Assembly: GCA_002334985.1 (NCBI GenBank)
Contig: DDBY01000208.1
Coordinates: forward strand, 1-6,044
From: Micavibrio sp. UBA2020
GTDB taxonomy: Bacteria > Pseudomonadota > Alphaproteobacteria > Micavibrionales > UBA2020
DNA: 6,044 nt
Direction of reading: 5' to 3'
Each line of letters begins with the position of its first letter. The first letter of the stretch is position 1. Under the pieces are notes generated by a model. The model worked only from the letters and a program-made list of their open reading frames with translations. It was not told the DNA's origin and searched no databases. A program made the translations under genes and the position numbers. Shown here in pieces: positions 1 through 5,840 of this stretch.

Positions 1-738
1 ACGGATACGGTCGCGGCTGTCGCCGGTGACCAGCACGACTTCGCCGCCGTCGGCGCGTTTCATTAAATCCTTGGGCAACTGTTCCATTTCCAGCACCAAG
101 GCCATGCGGGAGCGCGCAAGCACATCGCCGTTGCTGCGGAAGATAATCGCTTCAGGCAGGTTACGGATAGTCGATTGCGTTTGCACCAGCTGCGCAAAAC
201 CCTGCGGATTTTCATCCAGAAACCGCGCATCGCGGTTGAGGTCATAGGCCATGGCCATCACATCGGCGCGCATCACCTCGCGGTGCTCTTTCAGATAAGC
301 CTGCGCCACCGCCAGCGATTCATTGACCGCCGTGCTGACGCGGTCGTTAAACCAGGCCTGCACACCGAAATAAAGGAAAATAGACGAAAACACGGCCATC
401 AAAATCGCCGGCGCCGCCGCCATCAAACTAAAGGCAAGAACCAGACGCACATGCAGACGGGAGCCTGCGACACCGCGTTTTTTCTCGCTCCAGAGCCGTA
501 CAACCTGCCGCGCGATAACAGTGCCCAGCATCAGAAGAAGCACAAGGTCAAGGTTCAAAAGCCAGTAAACCGTATTGATATCCGCACTGCGGCGCGTGAG
601 AACAAGATAGGTCGCCACGCAAGAGGCAATGGCCGCCACGGTCAAAAAGACCGCCACATGGCGCGAGAGGGTTAAAATCGAAACGCGCTGCGACAGGCGA
701 TAAAGAAAACTATCGGGCGAGAACATGGTTACGGACAT
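1..738 (-). CDS. ntrY: NtrY-type nitrogen regulation sensor histidine kinase, N-terminal part (cut by window edge)
   Basis: This is the first 246 codons of a membrane sensor kinase, open to the left edge with no stop. I read it by hand from the reverse complement. Three hydrophobic segments are visible at about residues 27-48, 58-76 and 96-126, and the third contains an AAPAILMAVFSSIFLYFGVQ stretch typical of NtrY. After it comes a WFNDRVSTAV segment and a soluble, probably periplasmic, sensor region from about residue 130. The HAMP, PAS and kinase domains would lie beyond the edge; full NtrY proteins are roughly 700-770 residues. The ATG at 738 overlaps the ntrC stop by one base (TGATG). It has an AGGAGGG Shine-Dalgarno 8 nt upstream, which favours it over the in-frame ATG at 726. 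In the known family NtrY phosphorylates NtrX; a partner ntrX gene to the left is inferred only from usual gene order. Confidence 0.93.
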   Translation of the reverse strand, partial: MSVTMFSPDSFLYRLSQRVSILTLSRHVAVFLTVAAIASCVATYLVLTRRSADINTVYWLLNLDLVLLLMLGTVIARQVVRLWSEKKRGVAGSRLHVRLVLAFSLMAAAPAILMAVFSSIFLYFGVQAWFNDRVSTAVNESLAVAQAYLKEHREVMRADVMAMAYDLNRDARFLDENPQGFAQLVQTQSTIRNLPEAIIFRSNGDVLARSRMALVLEMEQLPKDLMKRADGGEVVLVTGDSRDRIR

Positions 739-2207
739 CAGCTGCGCCCTCCTTTTTTGACATCAATTTCCAAATCGCGGATTTTTTTACGCAGGGTATT
801 GCGGTTCAGTCCCAGCAGCTCCGCCGCCTTAATCTGGTTGCCGCCGGTCATGGCCAGCATGCGGACAATCAAGGGTTTTTCCACCATGCGGATAATCCGT
901 CCGTAAACATCTGTGCCCGCCATCAGGCCCGCATCCGCGGACAATGCCTGTGCGACCATGGCAGCAATATCGCTTTGTGCGTTATCTGCCTGCGCCGCGC
1001 CTGCAATCGCTGCAGCACTGAGTGCAGACTGCGCGGCGGAAGCGTCAATCACGTCTTCCGTGTGCAATGCGGCCAAGCGGCGCACCGCGTTTTCCAGCTC
1101 CCGTACGTTGCCGGGCCAGCCGTGGGTGCGGAATACAGCCATCGCCGCGGGCTCCAGCACTTTCAGCGTACCCGACTGGCGCAGGAAATGCTGCACCAGC
1201 GCGGGAATATCTTCGGTACGTTCCCGCAGCGGCGGTACATGCAGCGGCACGACGTTCAGACGGTAATAAAGGTCTTCGCGGAAACGCCCGTCACGCACGC
1301 GGGCGCGCAAATCCTGATGCGTCGCGGCTATCACCCGCACCTGCGCCTTCACATGACGGCGCGCACCGACGGGGGTGAATTCGCCCTCCTGCAGCACGCG
1401 CAGCAGCCTTGTCTGCGCCTCCAGCGGCATATCGCCGATTTCATCCAGAAACAGCGTGCCGCCCGCAGCCTGTTCAAATTTGCCGATATGCCGCTGCGTT
1501 GCACCGGTGAAGGCGCCTTTTTCATGACCGAACAGCTCGCTTTCAATCAACTCGCGCGGAATGGCGGCCATGTTCACGGCCACAAAGGGGCCATCCTTGA
1601 AACGGCTGAACTGGTGGAACGCACGCGCGACGACTTCTTTGCCCGTGCCGGACTCGCCGGTCATCAGCACCGTCAAATCGGCACTGCGCAGGCGGGCGAT
1701 GGTGCGGTAAATATCCTGCATCGCGCGCGATTGCCCGACGACAAATGATTTATCAAGCGCGGCCGCAACATGCGCGGCCTCCTGCGCCTCGCCTGCGTTA
1801 TTCTGTTCCCCCGCAGGGCGGCGGCGCAGCGCGTTTTTGACAACGGACAAAAGCTCGTCGATATCAAACGGCTTGGCCAGATATTCAAGCGCGCCTTTTT
1901 CGGATGCCGAGACCGCCGTCGTCAGGGCGTTTTGCGCGCTGATGACAATCACGCGCATATCCGGCGCGCGGCGGTGGATTTTGGGGATGAGGTCAAGGCC
2001 GTTTTCGCCCGGCATCATGACGTCGGTAATGACAAGGTCGCCGCGACCTTCCATTACCCACTGATACAGCGTCGCGCCGTTGTCGGCGGCCAGAACCTCG
2101 TACCCTTCGCGCTTCAATGCCTGCGTCAGCACGGTGCGCACAGAAAGGTCGTCGTCGGCGACAAGAATGGTTTTGCCTGCGATGGATTTTCCGGCGGGTT
2201 TGGTCAT
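738..2207 (-). CDS. ntrC: Nitrogen regulation response regulator NtrC (sigma-54 activator)
   Basis: A 489-residue response regulator with the full NtrC layout. The receiver domain spans about residues 12-130, with acidic pocket D18-D20, probable phospho-acceptor D62 in ITDVMMP, and K112 in AKPFD. The AAA+ sigma-54 domain spans about 154-385, with Walker A GESGTGKE at 184-191, the sigma-54 contact loop GAFTGA at 231-236 and Walker B LFLDEIGD at 252-259. A Fis-type helix-turn-helix follows at about 456-477 ([20 protein letters not shown]). The linker before it, about 389-426, is unusually rich in alanine. The gene sits between ntrB and ntrY with overlapping stop/start codons on both sides, so translation is probably coupled. 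I chose the ATG at 2207 (MTKPAGK) over one 13 codons upstream at 2246 because it overlaps the ntrB stop as ATGA and has AAGGAG 8 nt before it. Phosphorylated NtrC activates nitrogen assimilation promoters with RpoN; targets are not visible here. Confidence 0.97.
   Translation of the reverse strand: MTKPAGKSIAGKTILVADDDLSVRTVLTQALKREGYEVLAADNGATLYQWVMEGRGDLVITDVMMPGENGLDLIPKIHRRAPDMRVIVISAQNALTTAVSASEKGALEYLAKPFDIDELLSVVKNALRRRPAGEQNNAGEAQEAAHVAAALDKSFVVGQSRAMQDIYRTIARLRSADLTVLMTGESGTGKEVVARAFHQFSRFKDGPFVAVNMAAIPRELIESELFGHEKGAFTGATQRHIGKFEQAAGGTLFLDEIGDMPLEAQTRLLRVLQEGEFTPVGARRHVKAQVRVIAATHQDLRARVRDGRFREDLYYRLNVVPLHVPPLRERTEDIPALVQHFLRQSGTLKVLEPAAMAVFRTHGWPGNVRELENAVRRLAALHTEDVIDASAAQSALSAAAIAGAAQADNAQSDIAAMVAQALSADAGLMAGTDVYGRIIRMVEKPLIVRMLAMTGGNQIKAAELLGLNRNTLRKKIRDLEIDVKKGGRS
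747..753 (-). promoter_or_regulatory. Ribosome binding site of ntrY
   Basis: AGGAGGG on the minus strand lies 8 nt before the ATG at 738. It sits inside the last codons of ntrC and decides the ntrY start in favour of 738 over the later in-frame ATG at 726. Confidence 0.8.
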
Positions 2208-3316
2208 ACGGTTTTCTCCTTGCGGCGCGGGGGCAGCGGGAAGCAAATTCTGAATACGGTTTTACCACCCACGCGGCTGACATTCACCATGCCGCCGTGG
2301 CTATCGACCACGCGCGACACGACGACAAGGCCGAGCCCCTCGCCCTCCGGCTTGGTGGTATAGCAAGGCTCGAACAGGCGGGCGGCGGTTTCGGCGCTCA
2401 TGCCCGGGCCATCGTCTTCGACAGATAGCACAATCGGCAAACGCCGCCCCGTTTCGGGGTGGTATTGCGGCGCAAGGTCGTATCCGGTGCGCAGGACAAT
2501 ATTATGCGCCCCTGCCTCCGCCGCGTTTTTTGCCAAATTCATTACGGCCTGCACCAGTGCATCCGCATGGCCGTCAATATCCGGCAAGGACGGGTCATAT
2601 TCCGCACGCAGCGCCGCACCCGCCGCAAACCCCGCCTGCGCGCATTCAATAACATGGTCGGTAATGCCATGCAGGTTGACGGCGGAAAAGCTTTCAGGCG
2701 CTGAAACATCATCCAGCAGGCTGACTTTATCCAGCAGGCGCAAAATACGCTGGGTTTCGGCATCAATCAGCGCGGCCAGTGCGCGGTCATCGTCATCCAC
2801 CAGCGCACGGCCAAGCAACTGCGCCGCCCCGCGAATACCCGCCAACGGGTTTTTGATTTCATGCGCGAGCATGCGCGCCAGTTCCCGCGCCGGTTTCATC
2901 ACGGTGCGCTGCTGCACCAGCCATTCGCTGCGCAGCGGCAAACGCTCAACCGGCCACGACAGCAAAACGGCCGATTGCGCACCCGACGGCATGACAGATA
3001 CGGACAAACGCGTCACCGGATGCTGGCAAAGTTCAAGGTCGCGCAGGGTCAAGTTCTGCCCGCCCTTCGCCGCCGCATCCGCAGCGGAACACGCAGGATG
3101 CGCCGCGCCGAACACATCGGCCAGACGATGCCCGACAAGCCCCTTGGCGCTGGTGCGCGTGAAATCCATCGCAGCATGGTTCGCATACACAATCACGCCG
3201 TCTTCAAGCGCCAGAACCGCTTCCGGCAGCGCATCCAGCATGGCAAGCGCCTGCGGCACGGCCGCGGGCTTGTTTTTGACTGATTTCTGCGTTTTCACAC
3301 CGGACACTTTGGCCAC
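2204..3316 (-). CDS. ntrB: Nitrogen regulation sensor histidine kinase NtrB
   Basis: A 370-residue soluble kinase/phosphatase that pairs with NtrC, close to the family's usual 350-390 residues. A PAS domain lies at about residues 22-125 (LDALPEAVLALEDGVIVYAN). The H box HEIKNPLAGIRGAAQLL starts at the phospho-accepting H152. The N box MNLAKNAAEAG has N260 and N264, the G1 box DDGPGM spans 301-306, and FEPCYTTKPEGEGLGL ends in the G2 box at 325-330. The G2 box reads GEGLGL where GTGLGL or GSGLGL is usual. No membrane segment is present, as expected for a cytoplasmic kinase controlled by PII. The start is a GTG: the one at 3316 has no convincing ribosome site, while an in-frame GTG at 3307 has AGGTGG 5 nt upstream, so the protein may be 367 residues. 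An in-frame stop lies just upstream. The gene heads the minus-strand operon and overlaps ntrC by 4 nt. Confidence 0.96.
   Translation of the reverse strand: MAKVSGVKTQKSVKNKPAAVPQALAMLDALPEAVLALEDGVIVYANHAAMDFTRTSAKGLVGHRLADVFGAAHPACSAADAAAKGGQNLTLRDLELCQHPVTRLSVSVMPSGAQSAVLLSWPVERLPLRSEWLVQQRTVMKPARELARMLAHEIKNPLAGIRGAAQLLGRALVDDDDRALAALIDAETQRILRLLDKVSLLDDVSAPESFSAVNLHGITDHVIECAQAGFAAGAALRAEYDPSLPDIDGHADALVQAVMNLAKNAAEAGAHNIVLRTGYDLAPQYHPETGRRLPIVLSVEDDGPGMSAETAARLFEPCYTTKPEGEGLGLVVVSRVVDSHGGMVNVSRVGGKTVFRICFPLPPRRKEKTV
2216..2221 (-). promoter_or_regulatory. Ribosome binding site of ntrC
   Basis: AAGGAG on the minus strand lies 8 nt upstream of the ATG at 2207, inside the 3' end of ntrB. 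It supports the 489-residue NtrC start over the longer reading frame beginning at 2246. Confidence 0.8.
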
Positions 3317-3321
3317 CTGCC

Positions 3322-3343
3322 GCGGCCGTTTATACTTGGCCGC
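3322..3343. repeat. Inverted repeat upstream of ntrB
   Basis: GCGGCC and GGCCGC form perfect 6-bp arms separated by 10 nt (GTTTATACTT). On the minus strand the dyad ends a few bases before the ntrB GTG starts, and its loop contains the TATAAA box. It may be an operator or a hairpin in the ntrB leader, or may be chance in GC-rich DNA. The pairing is seen; the function is inferred. Confidence 0.4.
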
Positions 3344-3367
3344 CTATTTTTTATGCACGCCGGTATG

Positions 3368-3388
3368 TTTGCACTATTTTTAGGCAAA
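3368..3388. repeat. AT-rich inverted repeat in the divergent promoter region
   Basis: TTTGC-A-CTA and TAGGCAAA form an 8-bp stem with one bulged A around a TTTT loop. It lies 10 nt upstream of the ispDF -35 box, where a regulator acting on either operon could bind. It is not a clear match to the NtrC operator consensus (TGCACC with GGTGCA arms). Confidence 0.4.
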
Positions 3389-3397
3389 TAACAAGCG

Positions 3398-3426
3398 TTG
3401 ACCCCTGCAAAACCGCGCCCTAAAGT
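3398..3426 (+). promoter_or_regulatory. Probable housekeeping sigma-70-type promoter for ispDF-pgpA-cinA
   Basis: TTGACC (3398-3403, 5 of 6 to TTGACA) is followed after exactly 17 nt by TAAAGT (3421-3426, 4 of 6 to TATAAT). Transcription would begin near 3433, leaving a leader of about 50 nt before the ispDF ATG. It is the best-spaced promoter match I see in the intergenic region. Confidence 0.5.
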
Positions 3427-3481
3427 GCGAAAGAGCCTGAATTCACGCGCACAAATGCGCTTTGGGGATGGACTTGTAATT

Positions 3482-4741
3482 ATGGATAATAATAAACCCA
3501 CCATCGCCGCCCTTGTCGTCGCCGCAGGCAGCGGCACGCGCTTTGGCGATGCGCAGATGCCGAAACAATACGCACCGCTTTTGGGGCGTCCGGTTTTACG
3601 CTGGTCGGTAGATGCGCTGCGCGCACAGGGCGACGTCGGTGTCATCGGCATTGTTATCCAACCCGAACACCGCGCCACTTGCGAGGCTGCACTGGCAGGC
3701 ATCGAAAACGCAAATATTTTGATTATCGACGGCGGCGCCACGCGCCAGCAATCCGTGCGCCTGGGGCTTGACGCACTCGCCGCCGTTGCCGCGCGCCCTG
3801 CCCATGTGCTTATTCACGATGCCGCGCGCCCCTGCGTAAGCGCTGCCCTGCTGCATGCGGTTTGCGATGCGCTGCGCGCCGGACATACCGCCGCCATTCC
3901 GGCCTTGCCTGTAACAGACACGGTGAAAAAGCGCGATGAAGACGGCGCCGTTACGACGCAAAGCCGCGATGGACTTTTTACCGTGCAAACGCCGCAGGGC
4001 TTTGCGTTTGATGCCATCCACACCCTGCACCGCCAGTTTGAATCCGAAAGTCTGACCGACGATGCCGCATTGCTGGAGCGCACAGGCCAGAACCCGCATT
4101 TCGTGACAGGCCAGCGCGATAACATCAAAATCACATGGCCGGATGACATCGCGCTTGCTGAATCTATTCTTTCGTCCACGCGCGCCGATATCCGCACAGG
4201 CAAGGGGTATGACGTGCATCGCCTCGTTCCGCCGCAGCATGATTTGCACAAGCTGATGATTGGCGGAATTATTATCCCGCATGACAAAGCGCTCGAAGGG
4301 CATTCCGATGCCGATGTCGGTCTGCATGCGATTACGGACGCGCTGCTTGGCACGATTTGCGATGGCGATATCGGCATGCATTTCAGCCCCAAGGACGCCA
4401 GATGGAAAGGCGCAGATAGCGGCATGTTTTTGCAGCATGCGGCGGCGCTTCTGGCTGCACAGGGCGGCGTTATTACCCATATTGACCTCACGGTTATTTG
4501 CGAAATGCCGAAAATCGGCCCGCACCGCGATGCCATGCGTGCGCGCATTGCAGAGCTTCTGCACCTGCCCCTGCGCCGCGTCAGCGTCAAGGCGACGACG
4601 ACCGAAGGCCTCGGCTTCACCGGCCGCGGCGAAGGCATCGCCGCCGAAGCCGTCGTGACAGTGCGCTTGCCATTCGAAACTCCGGCGGACATGTCCGCAC
4701 ATTCAACCGAAATCAACACCGCGACAAGGAAAGCGATATGA
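3482..4741 (+). CDS. ispDF: Bifunctional IspD/IspF (MEP cytidylyltransferase and MEcPP synthase)
   Basis: A 419-residue fusion of two enzymes of the non-mevalonate (MEP) isoprenoid pathway. IspD, about residues 6-233, makes CDP-ME from MEP and CTP. It shows the nucleotide-binding AAGSGTRFG with R20, then PKQ with K28, HDAARP at 112-117, QTPQGF and TDDAALLE. IspF, about residues 238-397, cyclises CDP-MEP to MEcPP. It shows GYDVHR with likely zinc ligands D244 and H246, GHSDAD with H274, and the C-terminal TTTEGLGFTGRGEG signature. A polar tail of about 20 residues follows IspF. The frame is open upstream to a TTG at 3398, but the family N-terminus aligns with the ATG at 3482, and 3398 is the -35 box of the likely promoter. 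The ribosome site is weak (GGATGGA, 9 nt spacing). Single-chain IspDF occurs in many alpha- and epsilonproteobacteria. It overlaps pgpA by 4 nt. Confidence 0.97.
   Translation: MDNNKPTIAALVVAAGSGTRFGDAQMPKQYAPLLGRPVLRWSVDALRAQGDVGVIGIVIQPEHRATCEAALAGIENANILIIDGGATRQQSVRLGLDALAAVAARPAHVLIHDAARPCVSAALLHAVCDALRAGHTAAIPALPVTDTVKKRDEDGAVTTQSRDGLFTVQTPQGFAFDAIHTLHRQFESESLTDDAALLERTGQNPHFVTGQRDNIKITWPDDIALAESILSSTRADIRTGKGYDVHRLVPPQHDLHKLMIGGIIIPHDKALEGHSDADVGLHAITDALLGTICDGDIGMHFSPKDARWKGADSGMFLQHAAALLAAQGGVITHIDLTVICEMPKIGPHRDAMRARIAELLHLPLRRVSVKATTTEGLGFTGRGEGIAAEAVVTVRLPFETPADMSAHSTEINTATRKAI
4726..4730 (+). promoter_or_regulatory. Ribosome binding site of pgpA
   Basis: AAGGA lies 7 nt before the ATG at 4738, inside the last codons of ispDF. 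It supports the longer pgpA start, though a GAAGG before the ATG at 4819 is a competing site. Confidence 0.6.
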
Positions 4742-5280
4742 ACGCAAAAGCCGCGAACGACACTACGTCCCCTACCAAAAAAGGCTTCGGCATCCGCCCG
4801 CTGCCCGAAGGCGCGCCTATGAACAATCCGCATGTTTTGATTGCAACATGGTTTGGCGCAGGCCGCCTGCGCCCCGCCCCCGGCACGATGGGCACGCTGG
4901 CCGCTATTCCGTTTGGCTATGGCATCGCTTATGTCTCCGGCATTGTCGGGCTTGCCCTCGCCGCTTTGCTGCTTTTGGTTGTCGGCACGCTGGCCGCCAA
5001 TTATTACGGACAAAAATCCGGTGAAAAAGACGACCAGACTATCGTGGTCGATGAAGTCGTCGGCATGTGGATTGCCGCTATCCCCGCCGCGCTGCATTTT
5101 GATTTGTGGGTTGTCGCGTTTTTGCTATTCCGCCTGTTTGACATTTACAAACCGTGGCCGGCGTCGTTTTTCGACAAACGCGCAGGCAATGGTTTTGACG
5201 TCATGATGGACGATGTCGTTGCGGGTATTTACGCCGCCATCGGCGTTGCGGCATGCGCCATTAACATGAACATGTTCTAA
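4738..5280 (+). CDS. pgpA: Phosphatidylglycerophosphatase A
   Basis: A 180-residue inner-membrane lipid phosphatase that removes the phosphate from phosphatidylglycerophosphate to give phosphatidylglycerol. Family motifs are all present: TWFGAGRLRPAPGTMGTL near residues 37-54, DDQTIVVDEVVG at 98-109 with acidic D98, D99, D105 and E106, FDIYKPWP at 134-141, and GFDVMMDDVVAG at 152-163. Hydrophobic segments at about 60-90, 107-135 and 160-178 fit a membrane protein. The start at 4738 overlaps the ispDF stop as ATGA and has a ribosome site. It adds a polar N-terminal extension of about 27 residues before the conserved domain. An internal ATG at 4819 (MNNPHVL), preceded by GAAGG, would give a 153-residue protein closer to the core family length. 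The overlap indicates co-transcription with ispDF, although the pathways differ. Confidence 0.94.
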   Translation: MNAKAANDTTSPTKKGFGIRPLPEGAPMNNPHVLIATWFGAGRLRPAPGTMGTLAAIPFGYGIAYVSGIVGLALAALLLLVVGTLAANYYGQKSGEKDDQTIVVDEVVGMWIAAIPAALHFDLWVVAFLLFRLFDIYKPWPASFFDKRAGNGFDVMMDDVVAGIYAAIGVAACAINMNMF

Positions 5281-5307
5281 CCGCGCACTGAGCCGAAATA
5301 ACGATAA

Positions 5308-5838
5308 ATGCCACAAGCGCAGAAAGCCGCCGCCATGTCCTTTTTTCCGCAAAAAATTACAGAGCTTGCCAGCGAGGTTCTTGCCGCCGCGCGCGCAAAG
5401 AAACTGCGCATCGTTACGGCGGAATCCTGCACGGGCGGCTTGATTGGCGCGGCACTGACTGAAATTGCAGGCTCGTCCGATGTGGTCGATTGCGGGTTTA
5501 CCAGTTATTCCTACGACGCGAAAGTCGCGCAGCTGGGCATTGACCGCGCGACGCTGCAAAAATCGGGCGCCGTCAGCGGCGACATCGCCCTGCAAATGGT
5601 GCGCGGTGCGCTGGCAGGCTCTGCCGCCGAAATCGCCGTTTCCGCAACCGGTATCGCAGGCCCAGGCGGCGCAACGCCGGATAAACCCGTCGGCCTTGTA
5701 TATATCGGTATCGGCAACCGCGTGAATGCGCATAGCGAATCCGTCAAAAACCAGTTCAGCGGTGACCGCAGCGCCGTGCGCATGGCCACAGTCGAAAAAG
5801 CACTTCACTTGCTGAAGCAGGAAATCGCCAATATCTGA
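5308..5838 (+). CDS. pncC: CinA C-terminal domain protein (PncC-type nicotinamide-nucleotide amidohydrolase)
   Basis: A 176-residue protein consisting only of the CinA C-terminal domain; the N-terminal MoCF-like domain of full CinA (about 400 residues) is absent. Family motifs are TAESCTGGLIGAAL at about 37-50, with the conserved Ser40 expected in the active site, GFTSYSYDAK at 63-72, GAVS at 87-90, SATGIAGPGG at 112-121 and KPVGLVY at 126-132. Characterised members deamidate nicotinamide mononucleotide to nicotinate mononucleotide in pyridine nucleotide salvage, in the cytoplasm; the same activity here is inferred by family. The start is uncertain: the ATG at 5308 and the in-frame ATG at 5335 (MSFFPQK) both lack a clear ribosome site, and the latter matches the usual N-terminus. 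It follows pgpA by 27 nt with no terminator between, so it is probably the last gene of the ispDF operon. Older labels call it competence/damage-inducible. Confidence 0.93.
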   Translation: MPQAQKAAAMSFFPQKITELASEVLAAARAKKLRIVTAESCTGGLIGAALTEIAGSSDVVDCGFTSYSYDAKVAQLGIDRATLQKSGAVSGDIALQMVRGALAGSAAEIAVSATGIAGPGGATPDKPVGLVYIGIGNRVNAHSESVKNQFSGDRSAVRMATVEKALHLLKQEIANI

Positions 5839-5840
5839 TT

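Larger units (their letters stand above)
3317..3481. other. Divergent intergenic region between ntrB and ispDF
   Basis: This 165-bp stretch is the only sizeable gap between genes in the window. It is AT-richer than its flanks, especially at 3329-3392. It holds a rightward promoter candidate at 3398-3426, two inverted repeats (3322-3343 and 3368-3388) and a short TATAAA box facing ntrB at 3329-3334 whose -35 partner is weak. No classical -24/-12 sigma-54 promoter (GG-N10-GC spacing) stood out on either strand. No dusB gene or remnant was seen. Confidence 0.85.

Noticed and set aside
175..675. Plus-strand open frame (166 codons) opposite the left-edge gene
   Set aside because: It is rich in His, Arg, Lys and Gln. 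The opposite strand reads as an unbroken NtrY N-terminus with transmembrane segments, which explains the region better.
2208..2246. Longer NtrC start 13 codons upstream
   Set aside because: The ATG at 2207 has a good ribosome site and the ATGA overlap with ntrB; the extra residues are not part of the receiver domain.
3329..3357. Leftward sigma-70 promoter for ntrB (TGCATA-N17-TATAAA)
   Set aside because: The -10 box is good but the -35 box matches only 3 of 6 positions, and the leader would be under 20 nt, so I did not list it as a feature.
2400..3383. Plus-strand open frame (327 codons) opposite ntrB
   Set aside because: Ser/Ala/Arg-rich with no known motif, and fully antisense to ntrB, which has all kinase boxes.
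3398..3481. 28-codon N-terminal extension of IspDF from a TTG
   Set aside because: The IspD family begins just before AALVVAAGSGTR, matching the ATG at 3482. The TTG is the -35 box of the likely promoter, so the extension would not be transcribed.
3596..4702. Long minus-strand open frame (368 codons) opposite ispDF
   Set aside because: It is wholly antisense to a gene with clear IspD and IspF motifs. Its translation is rich in Arg, His, Cys and Gln with no recognisable domain, as expected for a shadow frame in GC-rich DNA.
3814..5097. Second long minus-strand open frame (427 codons) opposite ispDF and pgpA
   Set aside because: It spans the junction of two well-supported plus-strand genes, shows no domain, and has low-complexity Ser/Arg/Cys composition typical of an antisense frame.
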